NCBI RefSeq assembly: GCF_903819335.1
Contig: NZ_CAIJDE010000044.1
Location: 141,003-205,002, forward strand
Direction of reading: 5' to 3'
Length of the DNA: 64,000 bases
DNA from: Flavobacterium panici
GTDB taxonomy: Bacteria; Bacteroidota; Bacteroidia; Flavobacteriales; Flavobacteriaceae
Part shown: piece by piece, positions 53,139 through 62,709 of the stretch
Position numbering within the stretch: the stretch's first letter is position 1
Layout: each line of letters starts with the position of its first letter
The notes under the pieces: generated by a model
What the model was told of the DNA's origin: nothing
The model's database searches: none
The model's input: the letters and a program-made list of their open reading frames with translations, nothing else
Program-made: the position numbers and the translations under genes

Positions 53139-53359
53139 AGGTAACTATATCGATTTCAAATATAATTAAAAAATACTATGCATGCATATAATTTTTTAAT
53201 AAATTTTTGGTTAGTTAAAAAATCCCACTGATTTAGAGTGTTTTGGTGGTTTATTTAGAGTGAAATATACTATTCTTTTTTTGGATTTTAACATTTTTAA
53301 TGGTGTCAAAATCTTTTTTTAATTTTAAAATCGGGTTTAATTCTTCATTCTTCAAAAAA

Positions 53360-54397
53360 TTATGAATTTAATTCAATAGAATTTTCAGGCTCGTATCTTG
53401 AAATTGAATCCTGAAAAATCTTTTTTATACGATTTCTGAGTCCTTCGGGTCTTAAAATTTCAACACAGCTTCCAAAACCCAGAAAAAGCCTTTCCATTTC
53501 ATAATTTGGTATTACAAACAAATGCACGATAATACTTCCATCTTCATTTTCTTTAATAACACGCTGAGAAGTATGCAAAGGTTTTGTGATGACGTACGGG
53601 GCATTCGAAGCATCGACCCACAATTCAATTCTCCTTGCTTTTAATCCTGAATTGACTGTAACTCCAATTACATCCCTATAATAATTATCTGCATCAAAAT
53701 CTTCTTCTAAATAAGGAAGATTAAAATCGTAATCAATAGAAATAATTCTGTCCAAAGCTAAATTTGTAATTGGCTGTGATGCTTTTTTCTTTCCGATTAA
53801 AAACCAGCGGTTGTTGAATTCCTTTAATATAAAAGGATGAAAATGAAATTTAGTTTCTTCTCTCGATTTAAAAGATTTGTAAGTAATTATAAGAACCATT
53901 TTCTTTATAATCGCCTGATAAATTTCATCTAAATAATGTAAACCTTTTAGATTCTCATTTTTATCCAAATAAATTACGGGTTTTGTATGTGATTTTTCGG
54001 CGTAGATTTTATCTTCCAAACGCTGTAAAATATCAGATACATCATTAAATAAAGAGAAATCTTTAAATTGTTTTAACATCGAAACCGTTTCAGTCAAAAC
54101 ATTCATATCTGTTTCCGTCAATGGAATATCAGTTATCGTGAAATCTTCGTCTTCATATTTATAATACTTTTTATCGTAAACAACAATTGGCGCATTGTAA
54201 CCCAGCTTTTCACTTCGCATCAATTGAATGTCCATTTGAATAGTTCGTTTGCTTATAGGATTTTCCCGACCTTCATATTCAAATAAAGCTTCAGAGCAGC
54301 ATTCGATTAAATCTTCTAAAGTCCATTGCCGGTATTTATTCTGCAAACATTTGTCAATCGTTTTGTACCGAATTAAGGCGTTTTTATTTTGTGACAT
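53360..54397 (-). CDS. WYL-domain transcriptional regulator
   Basis: 345 aa: an N-terminal HTH-like region (NALIRYKTIDKCLQNKYRQW) and a C-terminal WYL domain; the name-giving signature is seen as RWFLIGKKK (about 193-201). WYL proteins regulate in response to nucleotides or DNA damage; no defence genes are next to it here. It is divergent from the gliding-motility gene with about 275 bp between. Confidence 0.85.
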   Translation of the reverse strand: MSQNKNALIRYKTIDKCLQNKYRQWTLEDLIECCSEALFEYEGRENPISKRTIQMDIQLMRSEKLGYNAPIVVYDKKYYKYEDEDFTITDIPLTETDMNVLTETVSMLKQFKDFSLFNDVSDILQRLEDKIYAEKSHTKPVIYLDKNENLKGLHYLDEIYQAIIKKMVLIITYKSFKSREETKFHFHPFILKEFNNRWFLIGKKKASQPITNLALDRIISIDYDFNLPYLEEDFDADNYYRDVIGVTVNSGLKARRIELWVDASNAPYVITKPLHTSQRVIKENEDGSIIVHLFVIPNYEMERLFLGFGSCVEILRPEGLRNRIKKIFQDSISRYEPENSIELNS

Positions 54398-54672
54398 ATA
54401 TTATATGGGTTTTGGTCGCAAAAGCGTTAATTTTTATTTTATGCCACAGATTAAAAGGATTAAAAGGATTAAAAAAATCTGCTGAAATCTCTTAAATCGG
54501 TGGCATAAATAAAACATAGTTTATATTTATTTACAGATAAAAATACTGATTTTATTGTAATACGCAACAGCTTTGCGTAGTAGTTTTAAAACTTATTCAA
54601 AATGAGTATTTCTACTATTTTTTTGTTAAATAAAATCGTCTACTTTTACCGCTCAAATTTTAACAATACCAC
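54398..54672. promoter_or_regulatory. Divergent region with a dispersed hairpin
   Basis: The region before the adhesin gene. A repeat with stem ATGCCACAGATT / a near inverse ending GGTGGCAT (54440-54508) resembles the inner part of the 46196 element. Further along is a short palindrome ACGCAACAGCTTTGCGTAG (about 54562-54580) related to, but not identical with, the sites near rsr. No RNA gene seen. Confidence 0.5.
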
Positions 54673-57600
54673 ATGGGGAAACTTTACTCGCTGCACATAT
54701 ATTGTGTTTTTTTTATTACTACTTCATTATTTGCCTTTAATACAAATGACAGAAGTAATTTAGCCCTTAAGGATTGTTATAATCTTACTGTTCCTCCAAC
54801 TGTTGATTTTAATTTTACCAATAACAATGCCTGTTCAGGTACTCCTGTGACATTCAATGCAGTAGTTACCGGCGCGGCACCTTTTACTTATAAATGGGAT
54901 TTTGGAGACGGTACTTCAGCAGCAATAAATAACCCGAACCATGCTTTTACAGCACTTGGCTGCGGGTCTCAAAATTTTACTGTAAAACTTACTGTTACAG
55001 ATGCTAATGGCGAAATAAATTCGGTTACCAAAACTGTTTCGGTAAAGCAAAAACCAGATTTAAAATTCGTTGATTTAAGTGCTCCAACATCTGCAAAACC
55101 TTTTGAAAGATGTGGTGATAATAACTCGAATCCAAAATATACTATAAATGTTGGAAACAGCTCAGCTTCTGCTTCTTGTGTCACATCTTACAATGTAGAT
55201 TGGGGAGACGGCAGTACAGAAACTAATGTTGTTTTTCCTAAAAAACATGAATATAAAAAATTAGGTTCGTTCAACATGGTAATTACTGGAATGGGAACTA
55301 GTAGTTGCAATAATTCGATTACCTATGTTGTAAAAAATTCTAATAACCCAATTGGGGCACTTATCGCACCGGGTAACACTACAAACTTGTGTACGCCTGT
55401 ATCGCCAATGGATTTTGCGATTGGATCTTGGGGACTTAACCCATCCGATACTAATTATCAGGTAAATTATGGCGATGGAACGTTCCAAAGTTATACACAG
55501 GCACAATTAGAAAGTTCTCCATATTATAACAGTTTAAATCCGCAGGCGTCACAAAATTTCCCTATTCCCCATACGTTCACACGATTTAATTGTCCGTCAG
55601 GAAATACTGTTACATTAACCATAACAACTTCTTGCGGAAGCACTTATTTAACAGCCGGACCAATTATTATTTTAGATGTTCCTGTAATAAGTTTCAACGT
55701 ACAAAGTATAGCATGTGCCAATACATATACTCAATTTCATAATACAACTCAGGCAGGTTATACAAATGATTGCAGCACTTATAATGTATACACTTGGGAT
55801 TTTGGAGACGGAACACCTGTTTCCAGAGAAGTAAGTCCTTCTCACGTCTATACTCAGCCGGGTACTTATACCATAAAATTATCTGCTCAAACTCCCTGCG
55901 GAATTGGAAGATCAACCACACAGACTATTTGTGTAGAGCCTGTATTAGTACCAAGTTTTACTTATGCAACAGCTTGTGCTTCAGAAAATGTTCAGATAAC
56001 GAATACAACAGATACAAGTTTAGGCTGTGGTGCAGAAAGTTACTATTGGGAAGTTTTGAGTTATTATGAAGGATTTTGTGGAAAAGGGCAGGGACAATCT
56101 TATTTTGTAAATGGTCAGTATGTTAGAAATCCAGTTATTAATTTCAGTATTCCGGGAACATATGAACTAAGGTTAAGAACACTAAACTCTTGTGGTGTTT
56201 ATCAATATACTACAAGATATATTGATGTAAAAAAGAAACCAGTAATCAAGTTAGATCCTATTTCTGATTTCTGTAAATCAGCCACTATCAAACCAGTAGG
56301 TACTGTGGTAGAAACTTGTTCACCAAGTTCAGAGATTACTTATTTATGGAGTTTTCCGGGAGGAACACCTTCAACATCTACATCATTAAATCCGGGTTCT
56401 ATTAATTATACCAAAACTGGAAATTATACCGCTACTTTTAGTGTTACAAATAGCTGTGGAACAACAAGTGTATCAAGAAATTTTTCTGTAGATATGGTTC
56501 TTTCGCCTGTAATAACACCTAAAACGGCAGTAATTTGCAGTGGCAATTCATTTCAGATCACACCAGTCAGCAACGGAACTACAGATAATGTACCAGCCGG
56601 AACAACTTTTGTTTGGTCGAATCCGGTAGTTACTCCTGCGGGAGCAATAAGCGGTGCATTTGCAGAAACAACACCAAGAACAAGTATTAGTCAGACTTTA
56701 ACTAATCTTACTAATAATCGTGCAACAGTTGTTTATACCGTTTCTCCAATTTCTAAACTTTGTCCGGGACCAGATTTTACGATTACAGTAACAGTCGATC
56801 CATTGATAAATGTAACAGAAATTATAAAACAGGGAACTTGTTTTGGAGCTAACGATGGTGCAATAAACATAACCGTTGCGGGAGGAATTCCGTTTACAAC
56901 AGGCGCACCTTATACGTATACATGGACAGGACCTGACGGATACACGAGTTCAAACCAAAATATTTCGAACTTAAAACCGGGTTATTATAATTTAACGGTA
57001 GGAGATAATGGAAATTGTCCGTTTTCACGATCGTATTATGTGGGTGAACCTGGTAAATTCCAAATTTTAGGAGAATACAAACAAGATATAACCTGTTTTG
57101 GTCTTAATGACGGAAGAATTAATGTAAATGTATCTGGCGGAAATTTACCTTATACCTATGTATGGACAAAAGATGGAAATCCTTTTACTGCAAATTCCGG
57201 AAACCTGAGTAATCTGGAGCCGGGAGTTTATGATGTAACCATTACAGAAAAAAATAACTGTGGTATTCTACATGGAAATTACAAGATCGAAGAACCGCCA
57301 TTATTAGAACTTAGTTTTGTAAGCAAAGTAGATGTTTTATGCTATGGCTATTCAACAGGAGAAATTGATGTGAAAACTGTAGGAGGAAGAGTAACAGAAA
57401 CTTCTCCGGGTGTTTACAGCTACAGCTATTTTTGGACAGGTCCAAACGGATATACGAGTTATTCTCAAAACCTAAGAAATGTTCCAGCCGGAAATTACCA
57501 TCTAACCGTTTCAGATAATTCGGGTTGTACAGATGATCTTGATGTCATTTTACTTCAAAACGATGAAATAAAATTAGAATATACCAAAACCGAAATTGCT

Positions 57601-59046
57601 TGTTATGATTATGCCGATGCTTCGATAACGATTAACAAGATAACTGGCGGAGTTCCATTTGCAACCGGAGATCCGTACATTATTAAATGGAGCAATTTAG
57701 GAACCGGACTTGTACAGAATAATTTATCAGCAGGAACCTATATTATTTCTATCACAGATGCTGTTGGCTGTCCTAAAGATTTTACAATAGTAATTGACAA
57801 CGCGCCAATTTTTAAAATTGATCCAGATATTAAAAAAATATCTTGTTATGGCGAAAAAGACGCTCATATCCGTTTAAATCTTGTAGGCGGAAAAGCGCCG
57901 GTAAAATTAGTTTGGGATGATGATGCAACAGCCGGAATCGAAAGAAATAATTTAGGACCAGGAACATATTCGGTAACCATTACAGATGGTAAAAACTGTA
58001 TCATTAAAGGTTCATGGATCATTGATAATCCTTTGCTTTTAGAATTAAATGCCGATGTTAAAAATCCACTAGACTGCCTTAATGCCAATACAGGTTCAAT
58101 CAATCTGGTAGTAACAGGCGGAACGCCGCCATTTACATACGAATGGTCAAATGGTGCAACTACTGAAGATTTAGAAAATTTAATACCAAATAACTATACC
58201 GTAAAAGTAACCGATGCAAATGGCTGTAATAAATCGGCATCGTTTAAAATTACCCGTTTCGAACAGCTTACACCATCAATCGAAGTCTTAACAGACTTTA
58301 ATTGCGATACCAAACATGTAAAACAAACATTTGTAGGTCATGTAAAAGGAGGAATTCCGCCTTATACATTGAGCTGGTCAGATGGAGTAGTTTCTGGAGC
58401 CAATGGTGAAATTATGAATACCGACAATAACGGTTTGGTAATCTTTACAGTAAAAGACAGTTTTGGCTGTTCTGCTGATGTTTCATATAATGTAGATACG
58501 CCAGTTTTAGGTATTGCGAACTTCTCGACAGGTTCTTACGGAAAAGACATGTACGATTTGTATTCAATTTACGATCCTATCACATTTACCAATTTAGCGA
58601 CTGGAACTTTCACTTTAATTTCCTGGGATTTCGGAGATGGAAATTTCTCAGACGAAGAAAATCCAAAACATATCTATACTAAAGAAGGAACGTATACTAT
58701 AAAGCAAACCGTAACCTATCCGTTTGGCTGTCAATATACATATACTACAACTTTAAAAGTAGAAAAAGGATACAGCTTAATTATGCCAAATGCCTTTACA
58801 CCAAATAATGACGGAATGAACGATACGTTTGCGCCGGTATTCCTTGGTTTATCAGACATTACCTTAGACGTTTATGACACTTGGGGCGCTGTTATTTATT
58901 CAGAAACCGGAACAAATATCAGAGGCTGGAATGGAAAAGTAAAAGACATAGATGCCGAAAACGGAAACTACTATTATAAAATAACCTTAAATACCTTTTA
59001 TCACCATACTGTAGTAGAAAAAGGAGCATTTACACTAATTAAATAA
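54673..59046 (+). CDS. SprB-like PKD-repeat adhesin with type B T9SS sorting domain
   Basis: 1457-aa surface protein with signal peptide. N-terminal PKD-like modules carry YKWDFGDGTSAAINNPNHAF (residue ~75), TYNVYTWDFGDGTPVSREVSP and similar. Residues about 715-1230 hold six to seven SprB-type repeats, each starting CF/CYGxxDGxIxVxVxGG and ending LxPGxYxVTVTDxxGC. A final PKD (SWDFGDGNFSDEENPKHIYT) leads into the gliding-motility-associated C-terminal domain (MPNAFTPNNDGMNDTFAP then YDTWGAVIYSETG), the signal for type IX secretion of type B cargo. The PorP/SprF gene follows after 15 bp, and the pair should be secreted and anchored together. Confidence 0.9.
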   Translation: MGKLYSLHIYCVFFITTSLFAFNTNDRSNLALKDCYNLTVPPTVDFNFTNNNACSGTPVTFNAVVTGAAPFTYKWDFGDGTSAAINNPNHAFTALGCGSQNFTVKLTVTDANGEINSVTKTVSVKQKPDLKFVDLSAPTSAKPFERCGDNNSNPKYTINVGNSSASASCVTSYNVDWGDGSTETNVVFPKKHEYKKLGSFNMVITGMGTSSCNNSITYVVKNSNNPIGALIAPGNTTNLCTPVSPMDFAIGSWGLNPSDTNYQVNYGDGTFQSYTQAQLESSPYYNSLNPQASQNFPIPHTFTRFNCPSGNTVTLTITTSCGSTYLTAGPIIILDVPVISFNVQSIACANTYTQFHNTTQAGYTNDCSTYNVYTWDFGDGTPVSREVSPSHVYTQPGTYTIKLSAQTPCGIGRSTTQTICVEPVLVPSFTYATACASENVQITNTTDTSLGCGAESYYWEVLSYYEGFCGKGQGQSYFVNGQYVRNPVINFSIPGTYELRLRTLNSCGVYQYTTRYIDVKKKPVIKLDPISDFCKSATIKPVGTVVETCSPSSEITYLWSFPGGTPSTSTSLNPGSINYTKTGNYTATFSVTNSCGTTSVSRNFSVDMVLSPVITPKTAVICSGNSFQITPVSNGTTDNVPAGTTFVWSNPVVTPAGAISGAFAETTPRTSISQTLTNLTNNRATVVYTVSPISKLCPGPDFTITVTVDPLINVTEIIKQGTCFGANDGAINITVAGGIPFTTGAPYTYTWTGPDGYTSSNQNISNLKPGYYNLTVGDNGNCPFSRSYYVGEPGKFQILGEYKQDITCFGLNDGRINVNVSGGNLPYTYVWTKDGNPFTANSGNLSNLEPGVYDVTITEKNNCGILHGNYKIEEPPLLELSFVSKVDVLCYGYSTGEIDVKTVGGRVTETSPGVYSYSYFWTGPNGYTSYSQNLRNVPAGNYHLTVSDNSGCTDDLDVILLQNDEIKLEYTKTEIACYDYADASITINKITGGVPFATGDPYIIKWSNLGTGLVQNNLSAGTYIISITDAVGCPKDFTIVIDNAPIFKIDPDIKKISCYGEKDAHIRLNLVGGKAPVKLVWDDDATAGIERNNLGPGTYSVTITDGKNCIIKGSWIIDNPLLLELNADVKNPLDCLNANTGSINLVVTGGTPPFTYEWSNGATTEDLENLIPNNYTVKVTDANGCNKSASFKITRFEQLTPSIEVLTDFNCDTKHVKQTFVGHVKGGIPPYTLSWSDGVVSGANGEIMNTDNNGLVIFTVKDSFGCSADVSYNVDTPVLGIANFSTGSYGKDMYDLYSIYDPITFTNLATGTFTLISWDFGDGNFSDEENPKHIYTKEGTYTIKQTVTYPFGCQYTYTTTLKVEKGYSLIMPNAFTPNNDGMNDTFAPVFLGLSDITLDVYDTWGAVIYSETGTNIRGWNGKVKDIDAENGNYYYKITLNTFYHHTVVEKGAFTLIK

Positions 59047-59061
59047 GCAACAGAATAACCA

Positions 59062-60063
59062 ATGAGATTAAAACTATTTATTATAATTATTACATGTTGC
59101 TTCTATTCTCAGGCAAAAGCGCAAGATCCTGTTTTTACACAATATTTTCTAATTCCGGAAACCCTAAACCCGGGATTTACAGGATTTATGGAAACCACTT
59201 ATGCAGGTATAATTCACCGTGAACAATGGCCGGATTTAGATTTAAGGATTGATACTGATTATGCATTTGTAAATACCTGGAGTGATAAATTAAACAGCGG
59301 TTTAGGAATCAGTTTTTTAAACCAAAGAGAAAACCTGACCAGCTATAACTATTCGCAGATAAATGCAAATTATGCCTATAAAGTAAGACTAAACGACGAC
59401 TGGTATTTTAGACCTGCTGTCGAAGCTGGTTTCGGACTTAAATCATTTGGATTTCAAAATTTATTGCTCGAAGATCAAATTAATATCCGAACAGGTGTTA
59501 TCAATTCAAGCACAATGGATCCGACATTGTTAAACAGAAAAATGACATTTTTTGATGTTTCTGCCGGAATGGTTTTCAATAACGACAATGCTTGGGTTGG
59601 CCTTTCGATGAAACATCTTAATAAACCGAATATTGCCTTTAGTTCAGAAGGAAATGTGCCATTAAACACCTTTTTCTCCTTAAGCGCAGGTTACGAATTC
59701 CTTGTAATAGATTATATCGATGTATTATTGCTTCCGTATGAAACCAAGTTTTTTGTAACCTCAAACTACATGCAGCAAGGCCGATACAACCGACTTGATT
59801 TAGGAGCTTCGATATTATTCGAAAAAATATTCTTTGGCGCAACAGCCGTAACAAATCCCGCAAAAAACGGAATCAACGGAGATTTGTTAACGTCTGTAAA
59901 CCTTTTCACAGGCTTGCAATATGAGCATTTAAGATTTGGACTTTCATACGATTTAAACACAACCAAAATTGGGAAAACAGGCGGAATCTACGAACTTTCG
60001 TTAACCTATCAGTTTGATTTAAGCAGAAAATGTTTCGGTTGTCCTAACTATTCAGGGAAATAA
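59062..60063 (+). CDS. PorP/SprF family type IX secretion outer membrane protein
   Basis: 333-aa beta-barrel-type protein with signal peptide (MRLKLFIIIITCCFYSQAKAQ). The family block DPVFTQYFLIPETLNPGFTG is at about 22-41 and the end is DLSRKCFGCPNYSGK. SprF-type partners are needed for secretion or attachment of the SprB-like cargo encoded just upstream. Two genes only; no further T9SS gene in the window. Confidence 0.92.
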   Translation: MRLKLFIIIITCCFYSQAKAQDPVFTQYFLIPETLNPGFTGFMETTYAGIIHREQWPDLDLRIDTDYAFVNTWSDKLNSGLGISFLNQRENLTSYNYSQINANYAYKVRLNDDWYFRPAVEAGFGLKSFGFQNLLLEDQINIRTGVINSSTMDPTLLNRKMTFFDVSAGMVFNNDNAWVGLSMKHLNKPNIAFSSEGNVPLNTFFSLSAGYEFLVIDYIDVLLLPYETKFFVTSNYMQQGRYNRLDLGASILFEKIFFGATAVTNPAKNGINGDLLTSVNLFTGLQYEHLRFGLSYDLNTTKIGKTGGIYELSLTYQFDLSRKCFGCPNYSGK

Positions 60064-60226
60064 TATAAGAATAATAATTTGGGCGTGTCCCTTCGGGTCG
60101 GGCTTTCGGCTATATCTTTTGTTCCGTTTCTCTTCACAAAAGGATACCGCCTCAATCCCTCACGCATCTGAGATAACAAAAAAAATCGTTTTTAATAATT
60201 ATAAAATGATTTCAATTTTCTATCTA
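60064..60226. repeat. Dispersed GGGCGTGTCCCTTCGGG-type repeat
   Basis: 60080-60166 begins GGGCGTGTCCCTTCGGGTCG and ends ATCCCTCACGC. Its inner part pairs with itself (GTTCCGTTTCTCTTCACAAAAGG). Elements of this wording are scattered in Bacteroidota genomes. The rest up to 60226 is AT-rich without a gene. Confidence 0.6.
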
Positions 60227-60407
60227 GATATTCCGCACAAATATACTGTAGAGACGCACAGCAGTGCGTCTCCGCAACGATGATCCACAACGTTAAAAAT
60301 AAAACAAACCCGACAGGTTTTTAAAACCTGTCGGGTTTAATCATTACGTCATATTGATGTCGAATTACTCTGTGTAGACGCACTGCTGTGCGTCTCTACG
60401 GAATATC
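60227..60407. repeat. MITE-like 180-bp element, copy A
   Basis: Ends are inverted: GATATTCCG at the left and CGGAATATC at the right. Just inside each end is an R palindrome (GACGCACAGCAGTGCGTC left, GACGCACTGCTGTGCGTC right). In the centre is a terminator-grade stem AACCCGACAGGTTTT / AAAACCTGTCGGGTT. 90% alike to copy B. Confidence 0.75.
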
Positions 60408-60496
60408 TTTGTGAATTATTTTTTCCGTACCTCGAATCCGACTGCGTACGTTTCTATACTTTTCTAAATATTAAACAATAATTTTATTCCGTTCTA
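60408..60496. other. Spacer between the two MITE-like copies
   Basis: AT-rich DNA without ORF; it includes AATATT, ATTCCG and CGTACGTTTC fragments related to the element ends. Confidence 0.5.
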
Positions 60497-60680
60497 ATAT
60501 TCCACACAAACATATCGTAGAGGCGCACAGCAGTGCGTCTCCGCAACGATGATCCACAACGTTAAACACATACAGCAAACCCGACAGGTTTTTAAAACCT
60601 GTCGGGTTTAATTATTACGTCATATTGATGTCGAATTACTTTGCGTAGACGCACTGCTGTGCGTCTCTACAGAACACCTT
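60497..60680. repeat. MITE-like 180-bp element, copy B
   Basis: Same orientation and layout as copy A about 270 bp away: R palindrome (with one change, GAGGCGCACAGCAGTGCGTC), the words CGCAACGATGATCCACAACG and TTACGTCATATTGATGTCG, and the central AACCCGACAGG stem. Their direct duplication suggests repeated insertion or tandem duplication before rsr. Confidence 0.75.
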
Positions 60681-60754
60681 TATGTACAGTATTTTAACGT
60701 ATACAATTCCTCTAAAATCATAATCTTTTTATTAAGATTTAAAATTTCTTTTTT

Positions 60755-60777
60755 ACTGCGCAAAATAATTGCGCAGT
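60755..60777. promoter_or_regulatory. Palindromic site before rsr
   Basis: A perfect 9-bp inverted repeat ACTGCGCAA-N5-TTGCGCAGT. The same palindrome lies after rsr (62382-62402) and in a degenerate form before rtcB (63350-63370). It lies 66 bp before the rsr start. It may be an operator, an element like REP, or a boundary. Confidence 0.5.
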
Positions 60778-60842
60778 AGTTCTGAAATCTTTGCTCAGGA
60801 AATAAAACAATAACCATTGTCTAATTTTAAAAACCAGAAATT

Positions 60843-62369
60843 ATGAAATTCAATTTTTTAGCAAAAGAGAAAAACAATAAAAGCAATATAGTTAATCATG
60901 AAAATGCACCAGCTTTTTCTTTAACATCAGAATACGAATTGTACGCAGCAGTTGTAACAACAAGTTTAAACGCTTCATTTTATGAAAAAGATACAACTCG
61001 TTTACAAAGAATACAAAGCCTAATCAAAAAAAGCAATCCGGTATTTGTAGCAAAATTGGCTGTTTATGCCCGTAACGAAATGCATATGCGTTCTGTACCA
61101 TTAGTTTTGGTAGTAGAATTAGCCAAAATATATTCTGGCGATTCATTAATCAGTAAAATGATCACACACGTTATACAACGTGCAGACGAAATAACAGAAT
61201 TATTGGCTTATTACCAAATGGCAAACGAACGAAATGGTGTTAAGAAATTAAACCGTTTATCAAAACAAATACAAAAAGGTTTAGCCGTTTCGTTCAACAA
61301 ATTTGACGAATACCAATTCGCAAAATACAATCGTGATGGCGTTGTTAAATTAAAAGATGCCTTGTTTTTGGTACATCCAAAAGCAAAAGATAAAGCACAG
61401 CAAGCAATCTTTGATAAATTGGTAAACAACACATTGCAAACGCCATATACATGGGAAACAGAATTGTCGCAATTAGGTCAAGTAAAATTTTACAACCACA
61501 TTGAAAAACAAAAAGCATTCAAACAAAAATGGGAGGAATTAATCGATAGCGGTAAAATAGGTTACATGGCTTTGTTACGTAACTTACGAAATATCTTAGA
61601 AGCAAATGTTTCAGGTTCTCATATGTTGAAAGTATGCGATTACCTTTCTAACGAAAAAGCAGTCGCCAACTCAAAACAATTGCCATTCCGATTTTTAGCA
61701 GCGTATCGTGAAGTGAAAGATTTGAATTTCAAATACACTTCAATGGTTTTAGATGCTTTAGAAGATGCTGTTATGGCGAGTTCACAAAACATAAAAGGTT
61801 TTGATGTTAATACATCGGTTGTAATTGCCTGCGACGTTTCGGGTTCAATGCAAAAAGCAATCTCACCAAAAAGTAAAGTAATGCTTTACGATATCGGTTT
61901 GATGTTAGGTATGTTGATGCAAAGTCGCTGCCAAAATGTAGTAAGCGGTATGTTTGGTGACCGTTGGAAAATAATCAACATGCCAAAACGAAGCATATTG
62001 GCCAACGTTAACGAATATTACAAACGCGAAGGTGAAGTAGGTTATGCTACAAACGGTCATTTGGTTGTAGAAGATTTAATCAGCCGAAAAGAAATTGTAG
62101 ATAAAGTAATGTTGTTTACAGATGTTCAAATGTGGAATAATACATACACAAAAGACTCATTTGCAAATTCCTGGAACCGATACAAAACTATCGCACCAAA
62201 CGCAAAATTATATTTGTTTGATTTGGCTGGTTACGGTCAGTCACCAATAAACATCGAAAAAAACGATGTATATTTAATAGCCGGCTGGTCAGATAAAGTA
62301 TTTGATGTTTTGAATGCTTTAGAAGATAAAAATAGTGCGTTGAATTACATCAATCGAATAGAATTGTAA
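60843..62369 (+). CDS. rsr: Ro60-like TROVE/vWA protein (Rsr)
   Basis: 508-aa orthologue of Ro60. The N-terminal ~320 residues are the TROVE ring of HEAT-like helices: opening blocks ASFYEKDTTRLQRIQSLI and FVAKLAVYARNEMHMRSVPLVL. The C-terminal part is a von Willebrand A fold with the metal-binding site DVSGSM (about 331-336). Ro60-like proteins bind Y RNAs around the ring edge and misfolded RNA in the centre, and lead RNA to exonucleases. Directly after it come tRNA-like RNA units and an rtcB gene, the layout of bacterial RNA repair operons. Confidence 0.93.
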   Translation: MKFNFLAKEKNNKSNIVNHENAPAFSLTSEYELYAAVVTTSLNASFYEKDTTRLQRIQSLIKKSNPVFVAKLAVYARNEMHMRSVPLVLVVELAKIYSGDSLISKMITHVIQRADEITELLAYYQMANERNGVKKLNRLSKQIQKGLAVSFNKFDEYQFAKYNRDGVVKLKDALFLVHPKAKDKAQQAIFDKLVNNTLQTPYTWETELSQLGQVKFYNHIEKQKAFKQKWEELIDSGKIGYMALLRNLRNILEANVSGSHMLKVCDYLSNEKAVANSKQLPFRFLAAYREVKDLNFKYTSMVLDALEDAVMASSQNIKGFDVNTSVVIACDVSGSMQKAISPKSKVMLYDIGLMLGMLMQSRCQNVVSGMFGDRWKIINMPKRSILANVNEYYKREGEVGYATNGHLVVEDLISRKEIVDKVMLFTDVQMWNNTYTKDSFANSWNRYKTIAPNAKLYLFDLAGYGQSPINIEKNDVYLIAGWSDKVFDVLNALEDKNSALNYINRIEL

Positions 62370-62381
62370 AAAAAGAATCTG

Positions 62382-62402
62382 CTGCGCAAAATAATTGCGC
62401 AG
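62382..62402. promoter_or_regulatory. Palindromic site after rsr
   Basis: CTGCGCAA-N5-TTGCGCAG, the same palindrome as at 60755-60777. It lies 13 bp after the rsr stop and 44 bp before the first Y-RNA unit. Confidence 0.5.
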
Positions 62403-62445
62403 TATGATTTGAATATTTGTAAAAGAAATAAGTTCATTGAAAATA

Positions 62446-62573
62446 AAAACAAGTACCGTAAAAAAGAATTACTTCGTGTCGTGGGTTCAATTCCCATCAA
62501 CTCTATTTTAAAAATTAGAGATGTAGCTCAGCTGGTTAGAGCAGAAATTTCTTTTTGAATGTTGTCTTGTTTT
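62446..62573 (+). ncRNA. Y-RNA-like unit 1, with circularly permuted tRNA module
   Basis: Outer stem AAAACAAG/CTTGTTTT (62446-62453, 62566-62573), then TACCGT, then inner stem AAAAAGAA/TTCTTTTT (62461-62468, 62549-62556), and the core TTACTTCG. The domain in the loop has a T-arm GTGGG-TTCAATT-CCCAT (62481-62497), the 3' acceptor strand CTCTA (62501-62505), a loop, the 5' acceptor strand TAGAG (62516-62520), then a D-arm GCTC-AGCTGGTTA-GAGC (62526-62542). This is a tRNA cut at the anticodon with its ends joined. No anticodon arm is present. Confidence 0.75.
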
Positions 62574-62585
62574 GAAAAAAACATT

Positions 62586-62700
62586 GGTGTCGTAGACAAG
62601 AGTTACTTCGAGGGAATTGTGTTACAGGTTCGAATCCTGTTCAGGTAATCTGATGGTGTAAGTGGAAACACGCATAAATAGTCTCTTGTCGCTCATAACC
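62586..62700 (+). ncRNA. Y-RNA-like unit 2, with circularly permuted tRNA module
   Basis: Core TGTCGT, stem GACAAGAG/CTCTTGTC (62595-62602, 62683-62690) and TTACTTCG. The tRNA-like domain has a T-arm ACAGG-TTCGAAT-CCTGT (62624-62640), an acceptor-like hairpin TCAG-GTAAT-CTGA (62641-62653), and a D-arm GTGT-AAGTGGAA-ACAC (62656-62671) with the GG dinucleotide in its loop. Same permuted order as unit 1 but a shorter acceptor and joining loop. The outer stem is weak (GGT/ACC). Confidence 0.72.
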
Positions 62701-62709
62701 CGATAAAAT

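Noticed and set aside
62516..62640. Possible ordinary tRNA gene (GATGTAGCTCAGCTGGTTAGAGC followed later by GGTTCGAATCC)
   Set aside because: The D-arm and T-arm belong to neighbouring units, no anticodon arm lies between them, and the acceptor strands pair within each unit instead. They fit Y-RNA mimics, not a tRNA.
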